Origin: Acidobacteriota bacterium
GTDB taxonomy: Bacteria > Acidobacteriota > Terriglobia > Terriglobales > Acidobacteriaceae
Direction of reading: 5' to 3'
Length of the DNA stretch: 50,570 nt
Assembly: GCA_021803035.1 (NCBI GenBank)
Contig: JAJZME010000069.1
Span: 1 to 50,570 of the forward strand
Under the pieces are notes generated by a model. It saw nothing but the letters and a program-made list of their open reading frames with translations. It searched no databases and had not been told where the DNA came from. The stretch's first letter is position 1. Each line of letters begins with the position of its first letter. Positions 43,933 through 50,570 of this stretch are shown one piece after another. A program made the position numbers and the translations under genes.

Positions 43933-45140
43933 AAACCATACCAGGCGATATAGAGGTAGCACGCGATGGGCAAAATCAGTGAGCCTTGAATGCCAACCTT
44001 GTCGGCCAGCGCGCCAAGCAGATAAGGAATGATGGCGCCGCCGACGATGGCCGTCGTGATCAGCCCCGAGCCGCGGCTGGTCAGCGAGCCGAGGCCCGCA
44101 ATGCCCAGCGCAAAGACGTTGGGAAACTGAATGGAGTTGAAGAAGCCGCACAGCACCAGCGTCCAGATTGCCACCTGACCCGAGGTCAGCGCGGAGATGG
44201 CCAGCAGAACGGCGCCCGCAGCAGCAAAGACTGCGACCAGCCGGCCGGCCTTGATCTTGGTCAGCATCCAGGAGCCGAGCAGGCGGCCGACCATGGCGCC
44301 GCCCCAGTAGAGCGAGACCAGATAGGACGCGGTTTCGAGCGAGCTCATGCCCTCCGACGCAAAATAGTTGACGGCGATCGACGCCAGCCCCACCTCGACG
44401 CCGACATACACAAAGATGCCCACCGCGCCGAGCACCGTGTGCCGGTAGCTCCAAATGCTGTGCGCGGTGCCGCTTTCGCTGCTGGGCTGCGATCCCTGGG
44501 GATGATCGATGTGCGGCAGGTGCGTAAAGGCGACGGCGATGCCGAGGAGCAGCAGAACGGCGGCGATGACAAGATAAGGCACCCGCACCGTGGATGCTAG
44601 CGCGGCTTGCGACTCAAAGTGACGCGTGCTGGACAGAATATACGCGCCACCAATCAGCGGAGCCAGCAAGGCGCCGATGGAATTGAACGCCTGGGACAGC
44701 GTGAGGCGAACCGGGGCGCTGCCTTCCGGACCGAGAATGGCGACGTAAGGGTTGGCCGCGGTCTGCAGCGCCGTGATCCCGATGCCCACGATAAAGATTG
44801 CGGTCAAAAAGAGCGGAAAGCTTACCAACATGGCCGCGGGCAAGAACAGCAGAGAACCCACCACCTGAATGAACAGGGAAACAACCATGGTCTGCTTGTA
44901 GCCGATCCACTCAATGAGCTTGGAACTGGGCGAGGCAAAAATGAAGTAGGCGAGAAAGAAGGCCGATTCAGCCAGCATCGCCCATGCGTAATCCAGATTG
45001 AAAACCGAGCGCAGGTGCGGCACCAGCGCCATGTTCAGCGTGGTAATTAGCCCTAATTCAAAAAACAGCGTGGTGACAATGATGAATGGAACCAGATAAC
45101 CAGGCGAGGTGAGCGCTGATGACCTTTCTTGCGTTGTCAT
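43896..45140 (-). CDS. MFS sugar transporter, FucP (fucose/glucose-galactose:H+ symporter) family
   Basis: A 414-residue membrane protein with about 12 transmembrane segments. ATG 45140 (MTTQERSSAL) is preferred over an upstream extension. FucP-family signatures: FIIVTTLFFELGLITTLNMA, YAWAMLAESAFFLAYFIFA, GYKQTMVVSLFIQVVGSLLF, and TALQTAANPYVAILGPEGSA followed by LTLSQAFNSIGALLAP. It would import a hexose or deoxyhexose with protons. Sugars released by the pectinase are one possible source, but there is no direct link in the sequence. Confidence 0.88.
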   Translation of the reverse strand: MTTQERSSALTSPGYLVPFIIVTTLFFELGLITTLNMALVPHLRSVFNLDYAWAMLAESAFFLAYFIFASPSSKLIEWIGYKQTMVVSLFIQVVGSLLFLPAAMLVSFPLFLTAIFIVGIGITALQTAANPYVAILGPEGSAPVRLTLSQAFNSIGALLAPLIGGAYILSSTRHFESQAALASTVRVPYLVIAAVLLLLGIAVAFTHLPHIDHPQGSQPSSESGTAHSIWSYRHTVLGAVGIFVYVGVEVGLASIAVNYFASEGMSSLETASYLVSLYWGGAMVGRLLGSWMLTKIKAGRLVAVFAAAGAVLLAISALTSGQVAIWTLVLCGFFNSIQFPNVFALGIAGLGSLTSRGSGLITTAIVGGAIIPYLLGALADKVGIQGSLILPIACYLYIAWYGLWGSKPTRRATA

Positions 45141-45430
45141 AGGCGAGCTTTCTCCGTTCGTCAGAAGTGACCCCGGAGGAGCCCGTCTCTGACGCAACCA
45201 TAATACGGGAAAAACACTCCCGCAAACCCCTGCCGCCGGCAATTATCTTCAGCCGCTCTGGATGCACGGATTCCCGCCTGCCGCCGGCGGCCGCACGCGC
45301 CGCCCTTTCTGGAGCCAGGCAACTGCAATCCACCCCTGCGCGCGCCGCGGCAGATGCGGACAGGGCCAACGATGTCTTATCCTCAGAGATACAACGTGCC
45401 TGATCCCCGTAAAAATGCTAGGAGTATCCC

Positions 45431-46648
45431 GTGGCTACTGCGATATTGAGTGGCGCTAAGTTGAAAAGGGTCTTGGCTGCGCTGGACGGCAACTGGCAGG
45501 CCGAGATGGAGGGGTATCACACCTACCAGGCCCTGGCCGACCGCGACGACGACCCGGTGCGCGCTCAAGTCTTGCGGCACCTGGCGCAGGCGGAGCTGGA
45601 GCACGCAGCTTTATGGGCCGGGCGCATCGAGGAGCTGGGCGGCACGGCGCCCGTCTACACCGGCCGCCCCGCCGGCGACGCCAGCTCGCTAGCCAACCGC
45701 GCCGGCGGCATCCGCATGGCGCTCCGGCGCCTTGAAATTGAAGAAAGCCGGCATATCGCCCACTACGGCGAGCAGCTCAAGGCCCTCGGCGACGAAGGTT
45801 CAATCGCCATTCTCGACCACGTCATCGAGGACGAGAAAGACCACTACCGCGAGCTTGGTTCGCTGCTGCGCGGCCACTACACGCCCCCGGCGGGCGCGCC
45901 CAAAATCGACGCCAAAGCCGTGCTCGAGGAGCTGCTGGCCAAGCGCAACCAGGGCCGCAAGCAGCCCGGCTCCTGGATCGGCGATGCCATCTACGGCGTC
46001 AACGACGGCCTCGGCGCCATCTTCGGAATCGTCTCCGGCGTCTCCGGCGCCACGCTGGGCGATCCCGCCCAGACCAGCCACTACGTCCTGCTGGCCGGCC
46101 TGTCCGGACTCATCGCCTCGGCCCTTTCGATGGGCTCCGGCGCCTATCTCGCCGCCAAAAGCGAGCGCGAAATCTACTACGCCGAGTTGCAGCGCGAGCG
46201 CGAGGCCATCCAGATGAACGGCCCCGAGGCGCGCGAACTGCTCTCGCTCTATTACCAGGTAAAAGGGCTGCCTGAAGAAGACTCCCAGACCATGGTGAAC
46301 CACATCGCCAACGACCCCGACCAGTTGCTGCGCGCGCTGGCCGGCGAGCGGCTGGGCTCGTCCGAGGAGGCGCTGGCCAATCCGCTCGTTTCGGCCAGCT
46401 CCGGCGCGCTCTCCACGGCCATCGGAGCGGCGATCCCGGTCATTCCCTTCTTCTTCATGCAGGGCATTCCCGCGGTCATCGCGGCGGCCATCGTCTCCCT
46501 CGCGGCGCACTTCGCCGTCGGCGCGGCCAAGTCGCTCATCACCGTGCGCTCCTGGTGGTCGTCGGGCCTGGAGATGACCATCGTAGGCGCCCTCGAAGGC
46601 GCCGTGACTTACGGCATTGGCATTCTCATGGGCCGCGGCCTGATGTAA
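45431..46648 (+). CDS. mbfA: MbfA-like ferritin-VIT1 fusion iron exporter
   Basis: A 405-residue fusion starting at GTG 45431 with AGGAG upstream. Residues 15-165 are a ferritin-like four-helix bundle with diiron ligands in NWQAEMEGYHTYQ, AQAELEHAALW, EIEESRHIAHYGEQ and VIEDEKDHYREL. Residues 175-405 are the VIT1/CCC1 membrane domain: DAIYGVNDGLGAIFGIVSGV, SGLIASALSMGSGAYLAAKSE and the PFFFMQGIPAVIAAAIVSLA helix. In alpha-proteobacteria MbfA exports iron and protects from peroxide; the same is likely here. It converges with hypB 4 bases away, so the two ends may share a transcript-end region. Confidence 0.9.
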   Translation: MATAILSGAKLKRVLAALDGNWQAEMEGYHTYQALADRDDDPVRAQVLRHLAQAELEHAALWAGRIEELGGTAPVYTGRPAGDASSLANRAGGIRMALRRLEIEESRHIAHYGEQLKALGDEGSIAILDHVIEDEKDHYRELGSLLRGHYTPPAGAPKIDAKAVLEELLAKRNQGRKQPGSWIGDAIYGVNDGLGAIFGIVSGVSGATLGDPAQTSHYVLLAGLSGLIASALSMGSGAYLAAKSEREIYYAELQREREAIQMNGPEARELLSLYYQVKGLPEEDSQTMVNHIANDPDQLLRALAGERLGSSEEALANPLVSASSGALSTAIGAAIPVIPFFFMQGIPAVIAAAIVSLAAHFAVGAAKSLITVRSWWSSGLEMTIVGALEGAVTYGIGILMGRGLM

Positions 46649-46652
46649 CGCT

Positions 46653-47330
46653 TCAAGCTCGCCGTGCCGCCCGTTCTTCCTGAAGATGCTCCAGCCACGC
46701 CTCCATCCCCTCGCCGGTCTTGGCGCTGGTTTCAAAAACGCGCATCCCCGGCCGGATTTCCTTGATGTTCCTGACCGCCAGGTCGCGGTCGAAGCCGCAC
46801 GCGCCGGCAATATCCATCTTGGTAAGAATGGCCGCGTCGGCGGAGTTGAACAGTCCCGGATACTTCAGCGGCTTGTCTTCGCCCTCGGTCACGCTCAGCA
46901 GCACCACCCGGATGCGCTCGCCCAGGTCGTAGCTCGACGGGCACACCAGGTTGCCCACGTTCTCAATGAACAGAAAGTCCAGCGCGGCTAGGTCGATCCC
47001 CTGCCACTCGTCGATGTGTTTGCCCACCATCTCCGCGTCCAGGTGGCATATGCCGTGCGTGTTGATCTGGCGCACCGGCGCGCCCGTCGAGGCCAGGCGC
47101 CGCGCATCGTGATCCGTTTCCAGATCCCCCACCAGCGCGGCCACGCGCAAGCCGCGCGCGCGCAGCTCGCCCAGCGTGCGCTCCAGCAGCGTGGTCTTGC
47201 CCGTCCCGGGGCTGGAGACCAGGTTCAGCACCAGCACGCCCGCCGCCGTGAAGCGGCTGCGCAGCCCCGCCGCCAGCTCGTCGTTCTTCTTCAGAATTCC
47301 CCGCCGCAGCTCCACGATTCGGGTGCTCAT
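46653..47330 (-). CDS. hypB: HypB, nickel-incorporation GTPase
   Basis: A 225-residue SIMIBI GTPase. Walker A is SSPGTGKTTLLE, with VGDLETDHDARRL, the metal-binding INTHGICHLDAEMV segment (Cys and His of the GTPase-domain nickel/zinc site), FIENVGNLVCPSSYDLGE, and LTKMDIAG for guanine recognition. The His-rich N-terminal tail of some HypB proteins is missing. It works with HypA to deliver nickel to [NiFe]-hydrogenase or urease maturation. No target enzyme is in the window. Confidence 0.93.
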   Translation of the reverse strand: MSTRIVELRRGILKKNDELAAGLRSRFTAAGVLVLNLVSSPGTGKTTLLERTLGELRARGLRVAALVGDLETDHDARRLASTGAPVRQINTHGICHLDAEMVGKHIDEWQGIDLAALDFLFIENVGNLVCPSSYDLGERIRVVLLSVTEGEDKPLKYPGLFNSADAAILTKMDIAGACGFDRDLAVRNIKEIRPGMRVFETSAKTGEGMEAWLEHLQEERAARRA

Positions 47331-47334
47331 AAAC

Positions 47335-47718
47335 TCACGCTTCCTCCGCTTTCATCCCCGCGCCCAGCTCCGGCTCTTCAACCTCGATCGCTTCAATCTC
47401 CAGCTCCCGCCCCTGAAGCAAATCGGAGGCCGGCTCGCCGCAGCACGGGCAGCGGAAGCTCTGGATGCCGTCCAGCGCCGAGTCCGTCCCGCAGCCCGCG
47501 CAGTGCAGGATCACCGGCAACACCCTCACCACCAGCCTGGACCCGGCCAGCACCGTGTCTTCGGTCACAACTTCCCAGCAGAACTGGAGCGAATCCTCAA
47601 CCACCGCGGCCAGCACGCCCACGCGCAGCCGCACTTCCCTCACCCGCGCGCCAGGATACGCGGCCGCCGACTCGGCAACAATGTCCACAATGCTCGTGGC
47701 AATGGAAAGCTCGTGCAT
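47335..47718 (-). CDS. hypA: HypA, nickel metallochaperone
   Basis: A 127-residue protein. The N-terminus MHELSIATSIVDIVAESAAA supplies the nickel-binding Met-His-Glu. The zinc site has two CxxC knuckles, LHCAGC and RCPCCGEP. A longer in-frame extension upstream is rejected because MHEL must be the N-terminus for function. It lies 4 bases before hypB in the same direction, so they are one unit. The C-terminal tail is acidic. Confidence 0.93.
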   Translation of the reverse strand: MHELSIATSIVDIVAESAAAYPGARVREVRLRVGVLAAVVEDSLQFCWEVVTEDTVLAGSRLVVRVLPVILHCAGCGTDSALDGIQSFRCPCCGEPASDLLQGRELEIEAIEVEEPELGAGMKAEEA

Positions 47719-47833
47719 CGCAATCCGCTCGTACTGCCAAAATGTTACGCTTGCGCCTCTTGCGGGCCGGTGACCGCCCTCACCGGCCTTGGCAACCAAT
47801 CCGGAATGTAAGATGGTGAGGAAGGATTTGCCC

Positions 47834-49030
47834 ATGTCCCGCCCGCTTGACCGCGCCGCCGCAACCGCCACCGCTTCACGCCTTTCGCTCAGCGAGCTTG
47901 CGCCCACCACCTTCCAGTCGGAAATTCGCGCCATGACCACCGAGTGCGGCCGCATCGGCGGCATCAACCTGGCGCAGGGCGTTTGCGACACGCCCATCCC
48001 CGCGGTGGTTGAAGAGGCGGCCCACCAGGCCATTCGCGACGGCCACAACATCTATACCCGCTGTGACGGCATCGCGCGCCTGCGCCAGGCGATCGCCGCC
48101 AAGCAGATGCGCGACTACGGCCTGCACTACGACGCCGAGCGCGAGGTGATGGTGGCCTCCGGCGCCACCGCCGGCCTGCACGCGGCCATCATGGCCCTGC
48201 TCAATCCCGGCGACGAGGTGGTGCTCTTCGAGCCCTTCTACGGCTACCACGTCAACGCCTTCCAGTCGGCGCGCATCATCCCCGTGCCCGTGGCCCTCGA
48301 TCCGCCCGGCTGGGCCCTCGATGTGGACGCCCTGAAAGCCGCCATCACCCCGCGCACCCGCGCCATTCTGCTCAACACCCCGGCCAATCCCAGCGGCAAA
48401 ATCTTCACCCGCGCTGAACTGGAGGCCGTAGCCGCGCTGGCCATCGAGCGCGACCTCTTCGTCTTCACCGACGAGATCTACGAGTACTTTGTCTACGACG
48501 GCGCACGCCACATCTGTCCCGCTACGCTCGACGGCATGCGGGAGCGCACCATCGTGATCTCCGGCTTCAGCAAGACCTTTTCCGTCACCGGCTGGCGCCT
48601 CGGCTATGCCACCGCCGATGCCCGCTGGATGCCCGCCATGAGCCACTTTCACGACCTGATCTACGTCTGCTCGCCCGCACCCTTTCAGGTCGCGGCGGCC
48701 GCAGGCCTGGAGCAGCTTCCGCCCGCCTTCTACTCGCAGCTTGCCGCCGATTACCAGCACAAGCGCGGCCGCCTGCTCAGCGCGCTTGAGGCCATCGGCA
48801 TGGAGCCTTCCGTTCCGCCGGGCGCCTATTACATCCTGGCCCGCGCCGCGCGGCTGCCCGGAAAAACGGCGGCGGAAAAAGCGCGCCATCTCATGGCCGC
48901 AACCGGTGTAGCCGCAGTCGCCGGCTCGGCCTTTTTCCGCCCCGGCCGCGGAGAAGACCTGCTGCGCTTCTGCTTCGCCAAGCGCGACGCCGAGCTGGAC
49001 GAAGCCTGCGCCCGCCTGCGCAAGTTCTAA
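47834..49030 (+). CDS. class I/II pyridoxal-phosphate aminotransferase
   Basis: A 398-residue fold-type I enzyme. ATG 47834 has AGGAAGG 8 bases upstream. Motifs: INLAQGVCDTPIPAVVEEAA, VMVASGATAGLHAAIMALL, LLNTPANPSGKIFTRAEL, VFTDEIYEYFVYDG, and the PLP-lysine segment ISGFSKTFSVTGWRLGYAT. This set resembles aspartate/methionine/kynurenine-type aminotransferases (AspC-like subgroup Igamma). The substrate cannot be assigned. It is divergent from hypA, 115 bases away. Confidence 0.88.
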   Translation: MSRPLDRAAATATASRLSLSELAPTTFQSEIRAMTTECGRIGGINLAQGVCDTPIPAVVEEAAHQAIRDGHNIYTRCDGIARLRQAIAAKQMRDYGLHYDAEREVMVASGATAGLHAAIMALLNPGDEVVLFEPFYGYHVNAFQSARIIPVPVALDPPGWALDVDALKAAITPRTRAILLNTPANPSGKIFTRAELEAVAALAIERDLFVFTDEIYEYFVYDGARHICPATLDGMRERTIVISGFSKTFSVTGWRLGYATADARWMPAMSHFHDLIYVCSPAPFQVAAAAGLEQLPPAFYSQLAADYQHKRGRLLSALEAIGMEPSVPPGAYYILARAARLPGKTAAEKARHLMAATGVAAVAGSAFFRPGRGEDLLRFCFAKRDAELDEACARLRKF

Positions 49031-49147
49031 GCACCCGGCAAACAGCCCGGCTTGAAAGCCGCAGTGATCGTCAACCCCGCCGCTGCGACCACCCGATGTT
49101 CAGCCCCGCACACGCGTTCACCGCGCTGCAGACGCAGCGTTCATTAG

Positions 49148-49167
49148 CCCCGCGCTTCAGCGTGGGG
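49148..49167. repeat. REP-like palindrome
   Basis: CCCCGCGC-TTCA-GCGTGGGG forms an 8-bp stem with one G-T pair. It shares the CTTCAGC loop core with the hairpin at 35696-35709. A smaller hairpin, CGGCT-TGAA-AGCCG, lies about 100 bases to the left. This 290-base gap between two genes holds nothing else I can support. Confidence 0.4.
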
Positions 49168-49321
49168 AAAAAGCGCAATATTGATACGAGGAGTCCCCTA
49201 GGGGCGCTGTTTGAACCCGTGCCGTTCCCGCAAAGGCCCTGGAAGAATGGCTCTCGCAGCGACTCCCGCAAAGGTCAATCCACGAAGGACTGTTCTGCGA
49301 GTGCTTCACTGAGGAGCGAAC

Positions 49322-49984
49322 ATGAAGAATGCGATTCAGATCCTGATAACTGGAATGGTGAGCCTTGCCATTCAATTTGGGCTGGCCATTGCCGGGTGGG
49401 GCGGCTGGAACGCGTTCTTTGCGCATCGGCCTTTTCAAGCGCTCGCATGGGTCTGTGTCGCCCTTGTGGTGCTTGCCATGTTCTCCGGCAGTAGTGGTCT
49501 GAGCAGCGGCCAGGAGGAAGACAGCAAGAACCGGTGGGTATTGGCCGCATTCATGGGAATCGCGCTCGCCGCAGCCTATTTTTCATCTTTCACCGATCGC
49601 ATCGGCTTCTGGACACTCGACGGTAATGCTATGCGCTGGACGGGTGTAGTCGTCTGCGGCGCCGGCGGTCTGCTGCGGCTCATTCCGGTCTTCGTACTGC
49701 GCCGTCGCTTCAGCGGCCTGGTCGCCATTCAGGAAGGTCACACGCTGGAGACCCGCGGAATTTATGGCTTCGTCCGTAACCCGAGCTACCTGGGAATGAT
49801 GGTGACTGCCGTGGGTTGGGCGATGGCGTTCCGCTCTGTCGTGGGCATCATCCTGGCTTTCGCACAGCTCATTCCTTTAGTGGCGCGCATCCGCTCGGAA
49901 GAGCGGATACTTCGCCAGCATTTCGGCTCGGAGTATGAGGAGTATTGCGCGCGGACATGGCGACTGCTTCCAGGAATTTACTAA
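49322..49984 (+). CDS. isoprenylcysteine carboxyl methyltransferase-like membrane protein
   Basis: A 220-residue integral membrane protein with GAGGAG before the ATG. Several transmembrane helices (LITGMVSLAIQFGLAIAG, FQALAWVCVALVVLAMF, WVLAAFMGIALAAAYF, TGVVVCGAGGLLRL) precede the conserved C-terminal part: GHTLETRGIYGFVRNPSYLG and RIRSEERILRQHFGSEYEEY. The R-N-P-x-Y-x-G and the E-E...F...Y..Y pattern are those of the ICMT/PEMT methyltransferase family, which methylate membrane-embedded or thiol substrates using SAM. Bacterial substrates are mostly unknown. Confidence 0.87.
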   Translation: MKNAIQILITGMVSLAIQFGLAIAGWGGWNAFFAHRPFQALAWVCVALVVLAMFSGSSGLSSGQEEDSKNRWVLAAFMGIALAAAYFSSFTDRIGFWTLDGNAMRWTGVVVCGAGGLLRLIPVFVLRRRFSGLVAIQEGHTLETRGIYGFVRNPSYLGMMVTAVGWAMAFRSVVGIILAFAQLIPLVARIRSEERILRQHFGSEYEEYCARTWRLLPGIY

Positions 49985-50297
49985 GGTCGGAAGCAGCACT
50001 GCGGAACACCTTCAGCCGCCAGGTGCCCTGGATCTCGCCTTTGACCTGGGAAAGCGAAGGCTTCGACTAGAGAGATATTGCTCTCCATGGGACGCCAAGC
50101 GCCGGCAAATCTGCCCTTCGCCATGAACAGCGCCGGCACCAGCTAGCTTCACTCGCCCAGGGCGTGTCGCTGGCAAGCGTGCCCCATTTCCTCCACCCTG
50201 ACCAGCCCCATCGCCCCACCTCCGGAAGCCCGCAAAACTCCTCGCCTTGAGGCTCCCGTCAAGCCCCGCGCGCCCCAACCCCTGCAAATCCATCACC
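49985..50297. other. non-coding stretch, nothing recognised
   Basis: About 310 bases without a plausible gene; the minus-strand open frame there has no ribosome site and a composition typical of a shadow frame. No repeat or RNA gene is seen. Confidence 0.4.
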
Positions 50298-50313
50298 TTA
50301 CATTTGCATGTAA
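50298..50313. promoter_or_regulatory. palindromic operator candidate
   Basis: TTACAT-TTGC-ATGTAA, a perfect 6-bp inverted repeat with a 4-base centre. It resembles operators of PadR- or BlaI-type winged-helix repressors, which contain ACAT/ATGT half-sites. A possible -35 (TTGCAT, 50305-50310) lies inside it and a -10 (TAGAAT, 50330-50335) 19 bases on, placing the palindrome over a promoter for the ORF at 50381. Confidence 0.45.
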
Positions 50314-50380
50314 TTTCTGCGCCGCGGCATAGAATGGAAACATCATCGCGTCGAAAGACCCGCCTGCGGAGAACACGAGC

Positions 50381-50503
50381 ATGACTGAGCAAATCTCTCC
50401 CGCTTCATCGGACCCAACCCCTCAGAGAGCGCAGAGCGCGCTCTACGCAATGAAGCCGCCGCAACCGGGGCTTGAACGGCCGGGGACAAAGCTGACATTT
50501 TAG
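50381..50503 (+). pseudogene. possible interrupted gene, 5' end only
   Basis: ATG 50381 opens a 40-codon frame, MTEQISPASSDPTPQRAQSA then LYAMKPPQPG, which ends soon after it enters repeat-like sequence at 50480. The upstream palindrome and promoter-like hexamers suggest a real regulated gene whose rest was displaced by an insertion. The N-terminus is hydrophilic and Pro-rich, without recognisable family features. Confidence 0.35.
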
Positions 50504-50570
50504 ACCGGGCACATCCCTGACACTTTTTCCTTATCAGGAAGGTTTTTGTTTTTGCCTTTATGTTCCGGGC
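50480..50570. mobile_element. possible insertion-sequence end, cut by the window edge
   Basis: Two direct repeats 25 bases apart, CCGGGGACAAAGCTGACATT at 50480-50499 and CCGGGCACATCCCTGACACT at 50505-50524, each followed by a short T run. Repeated GGGGACA/CTGACA units are characteristic of the ends of some IS481/IS3-like elements. No transposase is visible before the window ends. Confidence 0.35.

Overview
The window looks like a chromosomal segment of a soil-type Acidobacteriota (Terriglobia/Acidobacteriaceae-like). I infer this from the GC-rich coding sequence, a very large secreted NHL/Ig-like protein with the C-terminal membrane/Cys-Gly-Gly tail common in that group, a tetraether/membrane-spanning-lipid type radical SAM protein, and an acidobacterial-style integrase relic. 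No rRNA gene or other decisive marker is present, so the assignment is an inference.

Layout. 1-1.0 kb: a small membrane-anchored YqjD/DUF883-like protein, then a non-coding stretch with the 3' end of a tRNA and short direct repeats, which resembles an old integration scar. 1.0-1.9 kb: an intact IS5-family element whose right end sits exactly on the stop codon of the next gene. 1.9-13.8 kb: one minus-strand gene for a secreted ~3967-residue protein that joins NHL propellers, Ig-like domains, a pectin methylesterase (CE8) and a polygalacturonase (GH28). It has a good sigma70-type promoter overlapped by a CRP-like palindrome. 14.4-14.7 kb: a fragment resembling the C-terminus of an alpha-L-rhamnosidase, another pectin-acting enzyme.

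15.1-32.0 kb: a Wzx/Wzy-type exopolysaccharide or O-antigen-like locus on the plus strand: SLBB export protein, chain-length protein, flippase, three glycosyltransferases, polymerase-like protein, PglC-like initiating transferase, an unusual adenylation-carrier-PglD fusion, PglE-like aminotransferase, PglF-like dehydratase, and a NusG/RfaH-like antiterminator behind a structured leader. Together the last genes predict a UDP-4-amino-4,6-dideoxy-sugar made by PglF/PglE homologues. Its amino group would be acylated by an acid activated and tethered NRPS-style on the same polypeptide that carries the acyltransferase. This is the most promising undescribed system in the window.

32.1-32.7 kb: a truncated integrase directly downstream of a tRNA-Phe gene, a second integration relic. 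33-50 kb: mostly housekeeping and accessory genes: SIMPL protein, LigB-type dioxygenase, nickel-pincer cofactor genes larE-larC-larB (no larA here), a methyltransferase, an FmdB zinc ribbon, a Tes/MSS-like radical SAM protein, an RlpA-like lipoprotein, a FucP-like sugar transporter, an MbfA-like ferritin-VIT1 iron exporter, hypB-hypA, a class I aminotransferase and an isoprenylcysteine-methyltransferase-like membrane protein. The right edge holds a palindromic operator candidate before a short ORF that runs into what looks like the end of an insertion sequence.
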